Shown here one piece after another: positions 25,032-34,800 of a DNA stretch of 64,000 nt (position 1 is its first letter; each line of letters opens with the position of its first letter). This DNA is from an uncultured Verrucomicrobiota bacterium (GTDB lineage: Bacteria > Verrucomicrobiota > Verrucomicrobiia > Limisphaerales > UBA9464): NCBI GenBank assembly GCA_903922605.1, contig CAIXUG010000010.1, forward strand, positions 1-64,000, in the 5' to 3' direction. The notes under the pieces are model-generated. The model ran no database searches. It was not told the DNA's origin and worked only from the letters and a program-made list of their open reading frames with translations. The translations under genes and the position numbers were made by a program.

Positions 25032-25508
25032 ATGCCACTCTTTGAAAAAAACGCGGACCCGCTGGCCTCCCGGGAACGGGAGCTGAACCAGCAGATGGCG
25101 CGGCTTGAGGCCGAGCTGCAGAAGCTCGCGACCGAAGCCCCCAAGCCCGTCCCCGCAAAACCCAGGGAACCGGTGCCCGCCACTTCGTCAAACTCGCCGC
25201 CCTTCGCGCCGCCCCGGGCTTCCGCCAAGGCACCGACCACGGATTCCCAAGGTCCCGACCGCCATTTCAATGACCGGGGTGTCCGCAAGTTCGACCTGCT
25301 GGCCGCATGGCAGAGCCTGAGGAACCACCTGAGCGGTCCCGGCGGCAACAATCCCGCCATGGCCAAAATGCTGGCGGCGGGAAGCATTCATGGCCTGCGC
25401 CCGTTGCGAAAAGAGCGGCGGGTGGCGCGAAACCGCTTCATTTTCCTGTTTGTCACCCTGTTGGCGGTTCTCTGGGGATTGACGTATAACTACCTACGCC
25501 AACGATAA
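25032..25508 (+). CDS. Coiled-coil tail-anchored membrane protein, 158 aa
   Basis: An N-terminal coiled coil (about 14-36, ERELNQQMARLEAELQKLA) leads into a proline/alanine-rich linker (36-75). A basic segment (about 120-136) precedes a C-terminal transmembrane helix (RFIFLFVTLLAVLWGLTY). It lies 42 bases after a gene with the same architecture. It may organise or bridge complexes at the membrane. No catalytic motif is present and the family is unknown. Confidence 0.65.
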   Translation: MPLFEKNADPLASRERELNQQMARLEAELQKLATEAPKPVPAKPREPVPATSSNSPPFAPPRASAKAPTTDSQGPDRHFNDRGVRKFDLLAAWQSLRNHLSGPGGNNPAMAKMLAAGSIHGLRPLRKERRVARNRFIFLFVTLLAVLWGLTYNYLRQR

Positions 25509-25547
25509 CGTTCATGCCAATGGGAGCGTATACGTAGAAAACCTGAT

Positions 25548-25649
25548 TTGACTGTTGGAGGGATTTCAATAAGCTGTCGACGTTGTAAGAGGTTTTAGCC
25601 TCGGTTCCTCCTGTGCCCGGCGGCGTTCGCAAGAGCCCGCCGGGTTTTT
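25548..25649 (+). ncRNA. Candidate small RNA with intrinsic terminator
   Basis: Between the coiled-coil gene and miaA, TTGACT (25548-25553) and TAAGCT (25570-25575) form a weak promoter-like pair with a 16-base spacer. Downstream lie a small hairpin, GAGG-TTTTAG-CCTC, and then the terminator at 25616-25649. The transcript would be about 65-70 nt. It could equally be the 3' end of the upstream mRNA. Confidence 0.3.
25616..25649 (+). terminator. Rho-independent terminator
   Basis: CCCGGCGG (25616-25623) and CCGCCGGG (25637-25644) form a perfect 8-bp stem, followed by TTTTT. It is oriented for the plus strand; the minus-strand miaA gene ends 22 bases further on. Confidence 0.85.
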
Positions 25650-25670
25650 CGTGCCTTCCACCTCTCCTTT

Positions 25671-26594
25671 TCAGCGATTGGTCTCGGCAGTGAGCTTTTG
25701 CTGAAGCCGTTGCGCGATTTCTTCGGGCGCTTCCGTGGGAGCGACTTCCAGCCAGTCCAAATCCAGCTGGCCGCGAAACCACGTGGACTGGCGCTTCGCG
25801 AACTGCCGCGTGCGCTGTTTCACCAGCTCAATGGTTTCCAGCCGGCCCCGTTCACCGCGCAGGTGTTCGACGACCTGCCGGTAACCGATCGCCTGCATGG
25901 CCGTGCGGTTCGCTTCCAGGCCGCGCGTGAGCAGGCCACGCGTCTCCTCGATGAGCCCGGCGGCAAACATCTCCTCCACGCGCCGGTTGATGCGCCGGTG
26001 CAGATCCTCGCGGTTGCGCAGCAGGCCGAAACTGCGGCCCGCGAGAGTGGGAGCGCGTTCGGGCCACGCGGCGCGTTGCAGGGAAAATGGCTTGCCCGTG
26101 ATCCGGATCACCTCGACCGCGCGCACCACGCGGCGACGGTTGTTCAGGTCGATCTCGTCGAAAGTGACCAGGTCCTGCCGTGCCAGTTCGTCCAGCAGTT
26201 CGGGCAGCGGTTTCGCCTCCAACTCGGCGCGCAGGGCCGCGTCGGGTGGTGGCGAATCGCCGAGACCGTTCAGCCACACGTTGAAATAAAGCCCGGTACC
26301 ACCGCACAGGATCGGCACGCGACCGCGCTGCTGAATCTCGTTCACCGCCGCGTGGGCGAGCGTGAGAAATTTCGCGGAGTCGAAGGCTTCCGTCAGCTCC
26401 GCCACGTCGGTGAGATGATGCGGCACCTGTTGGCGTTCGGCGGCGGTGGGCTTCGCCGTGCCGAGGTCGAGGCCGCGATAGACCTGCATCGAATCCACCG
26501 AGATGATTTCGCCGCCAATCGCTTCGGCCAGCGCCAGGGCCGCGGCGGATTTGCCCGAGGCGGTCGGGCCGGCGAGCAGGATCGGCGCGGTCAT
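25671..26594 (-). CDS. miaA: MiaA, tRNA dimethylallyltransferase
   Basis: 307 aa from the ATG at 26594, which overlaps the lspA stop as ATGA; the longer frame to 26639 is excluded by this overlap. The P-loop GPTASGKS stands near residue 9. DSMQVYRGLDLGTAKP follows, with HHLTDV, GGTGLYF and the C-terminal RTRQFAKRQSTWFR. It transfers a dimethylallyl group from DMAPP to A37 of tRNAs reading UNN codons. Its isoprenoid substrate connects it with the MEP pathway gene ispF in this window. It is translationally coupled to lspA. Confidence 0.95.
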   Translation of the reverse strand: MTAPILLAGPTASGKSAAALALAEAIGGEIISVDSMQVYRGLDLGTAKPTAAERQQVPHHLTDVAELTEAFDSAKFLTLAHAAVNEIQQRGRVPILCGGTGLYFNVWLNGLGDSPPPDAALRAELEAKPLPELLDELARQDLVTFDEIDLNNRRRVVRAVEVIRITGKPFSLQRAAWPERAPTLAGRSFGLLRNREDLHRRINRRVEEMFAAGLIEETRGLLTRGLEANRTAMQAIGYRQVVEHLRGERGRLETIELVKQRTRQFAKRQSTWFRGQLDLDWLEVAPTEAPEEIAQRLQQKLTAETNR

Positions 26595-27118
26595 TTTCCC
26601 TCGGCGGCGGGGTTGGCGGACGGCGGGGTGGCCATCCACGACAGCAGGATGAGCAGGCCCACGCCCGTGCAGATCGCGGAGTCGGCGATGTTGAAGGCCG
26701 GGAAGCCGATTTCGCCGCCGGCGCGCGAATCGAGATAGAAGCGCAGAAAATCGATGACGTGCTGGCGGCTGGGCAGGAGGCGGTCGAGCAGGTTGCCGGC
26801 GATGCCCCCGAAGAGCAGCCCCAGCGCCACCTGGCCGGCCAGCCGCCGGGCCTCAAAGTGCTGGCGGAACACCCACAATGCCACGACCGCCACGGCGGAG
26901 ATCAGGGCGAGGATGCTGTTCTTCTGGTGGAACATGGAGAACGCCGCCCCGGTGTTCTGCCAGTGGACGAACTTGAAGAAGCCGCTGATGACGACCCGCT
27001 CCTCCAACGGCCCCAACAGGGTGAGCACGAGCAGCTTGGTGAGCTGGTCGGCGACAAAGACGGCCCCGGCGATGAGCAGCATGCGCTGATTGGCGGTGAA
27101 CTGGCGGACGGCGGACAC
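26591..27118 (-). CDS. lspA: LspA, lipoprotein signal peptidase (signal peptidase II)
   Basis: 175 aa from the GTG at 27118; an ATG at 27082 would give 163 aa. The frame runs on to 27274, but that part is translated from an inverted repeat (27177-27254) and is not expected in LspA. Four transmembrane helices are present. The two catalytic aspartates lie in GGIAGNLLDRL and in FNIADSAICTGV. FKFVHWQNTGAAFSMF is the family's N-x-G-x-x-F box. It cleaves signal peptides of diacylated prolipoproteins at the inner membrane. Confidence 0.9.
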   Translation of the reverse strand: MSAVRQFTANQRMLLIAGAVFVADQLTKLLVLTLLGPLEERVVISGFFKFVHWQNTGAAFSMFHQKNSILALISAVAVVALWVFRQHFEARRLAGQVALGLLFGGIAGNLLDRLLPSRQHVIDFLRFYLDSRAGGEIGFPAFNIADSAICTGVGLLILLSWMATPPSANPAAEGK

Positions 27119-27176
27119 GCGGGGAAGTTGCCGGGCCGGGGCGCGAATGTCGAAATCGGAAGTGAGGCTCCAGTTT

Positions 27177-27254
27177 CTTACTCTTAATCCTATTCGTAAT
27201 CCTAATCCTTCCGCTCCTGCGATTACGATTAAGAAGAAGATTAGGATTAAGAGC
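27177..27254. repeat. Inverted repeat in the lspA/UDG divergent region
   Basis: The left arm CTTAATCCTATTCGTAATCC and right arm GATTACGATTAAGAAGAAGA...TTAGGATTAAGAG are complementary in blocks. The right-arm unit recurs at 51414-51449 (TCCTGCGATTACGATGAAGA). The 207-base gap 27119-27325 also has to contain both divergent promoters. Confidence 0.6.
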
Positions 27255-27325
27255 GCAACAGTAGCCGTGCGCACTCCTGCACTTCGCGCTTCGCACGCCC
27301 TCGGTCACCCCTCTACTCTGCCGCC

Positions 27326-28351
27326 GTGTCCGACGCCTACGTGCAACTGCTCGATGCCGCGATCGCGCATTGCGAGGCCTTGCGCGCCGATGGCATTGAG
27401 TTCGTGCCGGTGAGCGCGGCCACGTTCGCCGAGCTGTCGGCCCGACCCGCCGCCCCGGCCCGCGCCACTAGGCCTCCGGTTTCGGCGGCCCCGGCCACTC
27501 GGCCTGCCGAGGCGAAGCCATTTGCCTTTGTGCCGGCCGGCACGCCTGACGGGCGGCCAGCCACACCGCCACCGGCCTCTTCGCCAGCCCCTTACACACC
27601 GCGTCCGCTGCCCGCCTCTGTTGCTTCGCGGTGGGGGCAGGCCGCCCAACTCCCCAGCCCTTCCGTGCCCAAATCCTCCGCTCCCGCTCCCGCCCAACCG
27701 CCCCTGCCGCCGCCGCTGGCACCCGCCGCCAAACAGGCCGCGATGGATGAACTCCGCACGCAGGCGCTCAGCTGCATCAAATGCGCGCACCTCGCCAGCT
27801 CACGGACGACCGTCGTGTTCGGCGTCGGCGAGATCCACGCCCGGCTGATGTTCGTCGGCGAGGCTCCGGGGGCGGATGAAGACCGGCAGGGCGAGCCCTT
27901 TGTCGGGAAGGCGGGCGAACTGCTCACCAAGATGATCCTCGCGATGGGGCTCACGCGGGCCGACGTTTACATCGCCAACATCCTTAAGTGCCGCCCGGAT
28001 ACGCCGGGCCAAACCGCCGGCAACCGCAAGCCGACCGCCGACGAGATGACCACCTGCACGCCGTGGCTGCACCGGCAGATCGATATCATCCAGCCCGCCG
28101 CAATGGTGGCGCTGGGGGCGACTGCCGTGGAGGGTCTGCTGGGCAAGACGATCGGCATCACCAAGCTGCGCGGGACGTGGCAGACCTACCGGGGCATCCC
28201 GCTGATGCCGACGTATCACCCCGCGTATCTCCTGCGAAACCAGGCCCCGGCAGAAAAGCGCAAAGTGTGGGAGGACCTGCTGGCCGTGATGGAAAAGCTC
28301 GCCCTGCCGATCAACGCCAAGCAGCGCGCCTACTTCCTGCCCAAGCCCTGA
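27326..28351 (+). CDS. Family 4 (Fe-S) uracil-DNA glycosylase with a long N-terminal linker
   Basis: 341 aa from a GTG start. The catalytic domain (about 138-330) has the four iron-sulfur cysteines C150, C153, C222 and C244. The active-site motif is GEAPGADED (178-186), and the second motif HPAYLLRN (298-305). Residues 41-136 are an unusual Pro/Ala/Ser-rich linker following a short helical N-terminus. Typical family 4 enzymes are about 200-230 aa, so the extension is lineage-specific. It removes uracil from DNA in base-excision repair. Confidence 0.92.
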   Translation: MSDAYVQLLDAAIAHCEALRADGIEFVPVSAATFAELSARPAAPARATRPPVSAAPATRPAEAKPFAFVPAGTPDGRPATPPPASSPAPYTPRPLPASVASRWGQAAQLPSPSVPKSSAPAPAQPPLPPPLAPAAKQAAMDELRTQALSCIKCAHLASSRTTVVFGVGEIHARLMFVGEAPGADEDRQGEPFVGKAGELLTKMILAMGLTRADVYIANILKCRPDTPGQTAGNRKPTADEMTTCTPWLHRQIDIIQPAAMVALGATAVEGLLGKTIGITKLRGTWQTYRGIPLMPTYHPAYLLRNQAPAEKRKVWEDLLAVMEKLALPINAKQRAYFLPKP

Positions 28352-28387
28352 GCCGACGAACGCCTCTTTGGGTGGCCGATTAGCGGC

Positions 28388-28666
28388 TTACACGAACTGG
28401 TTGCACTTCGCCGCCAGTGCGAAGTCCTTCCCTGTCAATCCGCCCTCGTCATGGCTGACGAGCACCAGCGTCACCTTGTTCCAACGGATATCGATGTCAG
28501 GATGGTGCTGGGCTTTCTCCGCCGCCTTGGCGACGGCATTCACAAACTTCATGGACCCAACGAAATCCACAAACTCGAAGGTGCGGCGGATGGTTCCGTT
28601 GCGCCTGGTCCAGCTGGGCAGGGAGGCCAGAGCGGTCTTGATTTCGGCAGCCGTGAATTTTGCCAT
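28388..28666 (-). CDS. Pterin-4a-carbinolamine dehydratase (PCD/DCoH family)
   Basis: A 92-aa protein of normal length. The active-site segment AQHHPDIDIRWNKVTLVLVS has H54-H55, and GLTGKDFALA gives the C-terminal helix. The family dehydrates 4a-hydroxytetrahydropterins for BH4 recycling. In bacteria lacking phenylalanine hydroxylase it often serves other pterin (for example molybdopterin-related) roles. No hydroxylase gene is visible here. It is convergent with the UDG gene, with a 36-base gap. Confidence 0.93.
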   Translation of the reverse strand: MAKFTAAEIKTALASLPSWTRRNGTIRRTFEFVDFVGSMKFVNAVAKAAEKAQHHPDIDIRWNKVTLVLVSHDEGGLTGKDFALAAKCNQFV

Positions 28667-28729
28667 GATGAAAATTGGCGCATGCGGGACGGCGACGCCA
28701 GTAGCAACTTCCCTACCTACCGGGGTAAG

Positions 28730-28801
28730 CCGAGGGATTCTGAGGGAATTGGCTTGGGTGCCTGCCTCCCCTCTTGGTCGATTGCACCCAAGGAATCTTC
28801 G
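28730..28801. repeat. Extended imperfect palindrome upstream of the alpha-2-macroglobulin gene
   Basis: TTGGGTGC (28754-28761) pairs with GCACCCAA (28784-28791). Outer arms CCGAGGGATTC (from about 28731) and GGAATCTTCGG (to about 28801) extend the stem with one mismatch and a bulge. It lies 80 bases before the ATG at 28881 and could be an operator, a structured leader or a small dispersed repeat. Confidence 0.45.
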
Positions 28802-28880
28802 GTTCGCCCGTTAATCAGTTGCCCGCTTGCGTCGCGGGCTGAACGCACCTGTCATTGTGTGGTCGAACTGTCACGCCGAC

Positions 28881-31800
28881 ATGAACTCCCTTTTCCCTCC
28901 GTTGCGCCTGCTCCGGCTGCTCTGCCTGCTGGCGGTGCTGCCCGCTTTCGCCGCCGATTTTGGTGAAATCCGCCGCAACGCCGAGCAGCTTTACGCCGAA
29001 GGCTCCTATGCCAAGGCCCGCGAGGCGTATCTGGCCGCCGATACCAATGCCCTGCCCAAGGCCGAGGCGCGGTGGGTGGTCTTTCGGCTCGCCGATTGCC
29101 AGTGGCGGGCATCGGCGACTGCCCGCGGCACCGATGGCGAACCCATCCAGGCCGCCCGGCGCGTGCTGGAGCAGCTTTCCTCGCAGGATGCCCCGCCGAT
29201 TGAAAGGGATCGGGTCTGGGCCGAAGCCAATGAATCCATCGGTGAACTACATGCCCGAACGGGCGAAAACCGCGACTGGGTGGGCACCCGCTACACCCAG
29301 GCACTCGACTGGTGGGCGGGCCAGAGCGACCTCGAGCAGGCGCGGCCCCGATATCTTGCCCTCGTCTGGAAGTGGCATCACCCGGCTTACATGGGCCGGG
29401 GGTTCGACGGATTCTGGAATGAGATTCCGATGAATCTGATCGATAACGCCGTCACCATCGCCCGCACCCCCGATGACATCGCCCGCGCGCATTATCTGCG
29501 GGCGGTCGCAAAGGCATACGAGACCGGCAATTTTGACGCCATGTTGCAGGTCGAGGAGGATTATCAGGCCGCGATCAAGCTGGGGAAGACCACGGAGTGG
29601 TACGATGACGCGCTCTTCCGGTATGCCAACTGGCTTGGCAGTTACGGCAAGCTCCTCATTGAGGAGGAAGACCGGTGGCAGCGTGTTCCCGACTATGAGC
29701 GGGCCCTGGGGCTGTACCGGCGGCTGGTCCAGGAGTTCAAGCAGGGAGAAACGCGGTATTGGCCGCAGGCGAAGCAGCAGATTGAAGAGATTACCGCCGC
29801 GCACCTCGGGCTCAGCGTGCCGGGGGTTCTCCTGCCCGGCTCCGAGACGCAGTTCTCTGTGAGCTGGCGCAATGTGAAGGAGGTCACTTACACCCTCAGG
29901 TCGGTGAGCCTTCCGCGCGACGTGAAGTTCAACGATGCCAAGCGCAGTTCCGGCGAGTGGCTGGAGTTTCTTTCGCCTGGCGACGCGAAGGTGGTCCAGC
30001 GTGGAGGCATTGAGACCAAAGATACCGGTGAACACCTGCCTGGCAGCCGGACCATGAACCTCACCAACCGGCTCGCCACCGGGGCCTACCTGTTGGAGGC
30101 CAAGGGCGGCGGCCAGACGTCGCGCGAACTGGTGCTGGTGTCCGATGCCACGCTGGTGCTGAAGACCAGCGGCAAGCAGACGCTGGCGTGGTTCGTGGAT
30201 GCGCTGACCGGCAAGCCGATCCCCGAGGCCACGGTGAAGCTCTGGCTGCACTACTACGACGGCAGCGGCGACCGTCCCCGTTGGGATTCACAGGAGAAGA
30301 CGACCGATGCCGGCGGGGTTGCGGTGTTCGATTTCAACGGTCGCAATGGCGACCTCTTCGCCTCCGCCCGCGCCGGTGACCGGCAGGCCTTTGCCGTGAC
30401 CGGCGCGAACGCCTGGTATGAGCGCCCGGACGGCTGGAAGGTCTATGCGTTCACCGACCGTCCGGCCTACCGCCCCGGCGAGACCGCGCAGTGGAAGCTG
30501 ACCGCGCGCCGCTATGCCAATGGCACCTATTCCGCGCCGGTGAATATGCCGCTGCAATACGAGATCACCGACCCGCGCGGCTCGAAGCTGACCAACGGAG
30601 TCGTGACCCTGAACGATTTCGGTTCCGCCTGGGCCGACACGGCGCTTACCGACAAGCAACCGCTGGGCGAGTACCAGGTGAGCTTCTGGGAGGATGCGAA
30701 GCACGAGCATCATGTCGGTGGCGCAACGCTGTTCCGGCTGGAGGAATACAAGCTGCCCGAATTCGAGGTGAAGGTGCTGATGCCCGAGGAAGACGCGCCG
30801 GGCGGCGGCAAACGCAAGAAGTCCTTCCGCCTCGGCGACCGGGTCGAGATCGCCATCCAGGCCGACTATTATTTCGGTGGCGCCGTGGCCGACGCCAGCG
30901 TGGAGGTCATTGTGCGACAGGCCCCGTTCAACTGGTACTGGCCCATGCCCTACGAGTTTCCCTGGCTGCATGAGACGGCGGGCGGCGGCTTTTCATCTGG
31001 CTTCGGGCTACGCCGGGGCGGTTACCGGGGCAGAAACTACGGCGGCGACCAGATCGTGAAGCGGGAGACACTGAAGACCGATGCCAATGGCCGGGCGACG
31101 CTCACGCTCGAAACCGATGTGAACGGGAGCGACCTCGACTTCCAAGTCGAGGCTAGGGTGACGGATGCCGCGCGCCGCGAGATCACCGCGAATGGCAACG
31201 TGCGGGTCACGCGCCAGCGTTACGCCGTGAACGCGCACCCCGCGAACAATCTGCCACGCCCCGGCGACAAGGTGCGCGTGGCTTTCACCGCGAAGGATGC
31301 CAATGACCAGCCAATCAGTGTCGCCGGCACCGTCCGGATCACTCGGGAATACTGGTGGGAAATCTGGCTCGACAGCTATGGCCGTGAGGTGAAGGGCGAT
31401 GCGCTCAAGGCGGCGCGCGAGAAGTACGCCATCTGGCCGCCAAAACCGGAGCCGGGCATGAAAGATTGGCGGCTGAAGTTCGCCGGCTACGAGCACGAGG
31501 ATATCGCCACCAACACCGTGTCGCTCGACGCCGAAGGCAAGGGCGAGCTGACGTTTACGCCGGCGCGCGAGGGCTATTATCGTTTCGCGTGGTCCAGTCC
31601 CGATGCGGCGAACATCCGCGTGCCAGCCCTGGTGCCGCGCATCACCACGGAAGCCACGGTGTGGGTCACCACCGCGCGGACGACTGAGCTCGGCTACCGC
31701 ACCGGCGGCCTCGAACTCATCGTGGATGCCGACACCTTCCGCGTCGGACAGACCGCGCCGGTGATGCTCGTTGGCCCAAGCGCCGACCGCTGGGTGCTCT

Positions 31801-34800
31801 TCACCGTCGAGGCGGGCGAGCTGGATTCGTTCCAGGTCGTCCACCTCACGGGCACTACAAAGCTGCTGGAGGTGCCGGTCACCGAACGGCACGTGCCCAA
31901 CGTCTGGCTTGGTGGCGCATTGGTGAATGACCGGCAGCTCTTCACCGACGACAAGGAAGTCGTCGTGCCGCCCACGAAGAACTTCCTCACCGTCGAGGTG
32001 AAGCCCGACCGGGCGGATTACCAGCCGCGCGAAGATGGTTCGCTCACCGTGACCACGCGCGATGACCAGGGGAAACCCGTGAGTGCCGAGGTCGCACTGT
32101 CACTGGTGGATGAGAGCGTCTTTTACATCCAGTCGGACTACGCGGGCGATCCCCGACAGTTCTTTTTTGGCGAGAAACGTGGCCAGCAGTTCCGCGCGGA
32201 CAGCAGTTTCAACCAGCGGCAATACGTGAGGCTGGTGAAGTCGCGGCTGGACGATCTGCGCGATGACCGCAATCCGGAGCCAGAAGAGGCCGTGAACGCC
32301 CCCAGCGGAGAAATCCAAACGAAGGGCCTACCTTGGACAGTCTCTGCGAGCGTCAACGGGTTTTTTGGCGATAAAAACGTGCTGGCGAGGCGCTATGGCA
32401 TGATCCCTCTCGAGAGCAAGATGGCGGCGGCAAACGCGCCCCGTATGCGGATGGATAGTCTGGCCGAAGGTGCTTCCGCCGTGCTCGGTTTGCAGGTGGC
32501 CGGGCGTGTTTTGGCGGGATTTTCGGCAGGAGAAGTTTCGGCAGCGGAACCCGCCGTGGTCGTCCGTTCCGACTTCCGCGCGACCGCCTTCTGGCAGCCC
32601 GACGTGAAGACCGGCGCGGACGGAACTGCCCGCGTCGCCGTGAAATACCCCGAATCACTCACGCGCTGGCAGGCCACGGCGCGCGCGGTGACCACCGGCA
32701 GCCAGGTCGGCTGGGCGAAGGCGAGCGCCCGTACCCGCCAGCCGCTCATCCTGCGGTTGCAGACGCCGCGCTTCCTGGTGGTGGGCGACCTCGCGGTCGT
32801 ATCGGTGGTCATCAACAACAACACCGCCGAGCCGCTGACGCTCACGCCCAAGCTGGCGGTGGAGGGAGCCGTCATCACGGGCGGCTTCATCAAGGGTGAG
32901 TTCGTCAAGGAGGAGGCCGGACCGGTCACGGTGCCTGCGAATGGCGAGGCCCGGGTGAACTGGGCCGTGTCCGCCCAGCAGGCCGGCCACGCGAAATGCA
33001 CTGTCTCCGGTCGCGCCGGTAAATTTTCCGACGCCATGGAGCGCGTGCTGTCAGTCGAGGAGCATGGCATCGAGAAGTTTCTCGCCAAATCGGGCAAGGC
33101 GACCAACGGCGACGTGCTCGTGAAGCTGGATCTGCCGGCCCGGAAGCCTGGTTCCGAGCGGCTCACCGTCTCGGTCACGCCGAGCCTGGCGGTGACCATG
33201 CTCGACGCGCTGCCATACCTCGCCGATTACCCCTACGGCTGCACTGAGCAGACGCTCAGCCGCTTCCTGCCCGCGACCATTGTGCGGCAGACGCTCCGCT
33301 CGCTCGGGCTCGATGCGGAGACCGCGATGGCGCGGACCTTTGGCGGCATCGAAACCAATACCGCCGCCGCCGCGCAGCCGGGCGGCAAGAAAGACCTGAA
33401 CCAGCTCAACGCGATGGTTGCCGCCGGCCTTGATCGCCTGAACGACTTCCAGCATGCCGACGGCGGCTGGGGCTGGTGGAAGGAGGGCGAAAGCGACGCG
33501 TGGATGACCGCCTACGTGGTTTGGGGCCTCAACCTCGCCCGTCAGGCCGACGTGAAGGTGGACAACGAGCGGCTCCGCCGCGCGCTCGTGTGGCTGGAGC
33601 ATCACCTGGTCGAGGCCGAGAACGATCCGGCCCTGCAGACCTGGATGCTCCACGCGCTCGCCGTGCAGCACGCCCGGGTGAAGGCCATATTGGTCGGCGA
33701 ATTCGAGACCAAGGCGCTCCTGAACCTTTGGACCCAGCGCGACCAGATGAACCCCTACACGCGCTCACTCTTCGCGCTGACCGTGCATCATTTTGGCGAC
33801 CACGAAAAGGCCCTGGCCCTCGTCCGTGCCCTGAGTGACGGCGTGGTGCGGGACGACAAACCGGATGCCTCGGTGCTGCTCGGCAACGCCGGTGCCGGTG
33901 CGCCGCCGACCGTCCACTGGGGCCGGGAGACCGGTTGGTGGTCGTGGAGCGATGGCGGCGTGGAGACGACGGCCTTCGTCCTGCGCGCGCTGCTGGCGAT
34001 CGACCCGAAGAACGAGCTGGTGGAGCCGGCGGCCAACTGGCTGCTCAAGAACCGCCGGGGCGCGCAGTGGAGCAACACCCGCGACACCGCCCTCGTCATC
34101 CTCGCGCTCAACGACTACCTGCGCGTCACCGGGGAGCTAAAGGGCGAGCTGGATTACGAGGTCGTCGTGAACGGGCAATCCCTCGCCAGGAAACGGATCA
34201 CCCCGGCGGACATCGTCAGCGCGCCCAGCGTGTTCACCGTGGACCCCAAGCTGGTGCGGGATGCCAATGAGATCCGCATCGTGCGGCACGGTGGCAATGC
34301 GCCCGTTTACTTCGCCGTGCAGGCGGCCTTCTTCAGTGCCGAGGAGCCGGTGACGCCGGCGGGCAACGAGCTGTTCGTGCGCCGCAGCTACTTCAAGCTC
34401 GTGCCGCGCGCGACCCTGCTGAAGGGCACCGTCTTTGACCGCGTACCCCTGAACGAAGGTGAGACCGTGAACAGCGGCGAACGCATCGAGACGGTGCTCT
34501 CGATCGAGACCAAGAACAATTACGAGTACCTCCTGTTTGAGGACCTGAAGCCCGCTGGCTTCGAGGCGGTCGAGGTCCGCAGCGGCGGTTCGCTCTACGC
34601 GCGCGAGCTGAAGCGTTCGGCGGCACCGGTTACCTCGGCGTCGGCGGGCGAGCGCGACGAGTTCACCGGCCGCACGAGCTGGGTGTATCCCGAATGGCGC
34701 GACCGCAAGGCCGCGATGTTCGTGAGCCGGCTGCCGCAGGGCCTCTGGGAGCTGCGCTACGAGTTCCGCGCCGAGACGCCGGGCCGGTTCCACGCCCTGC

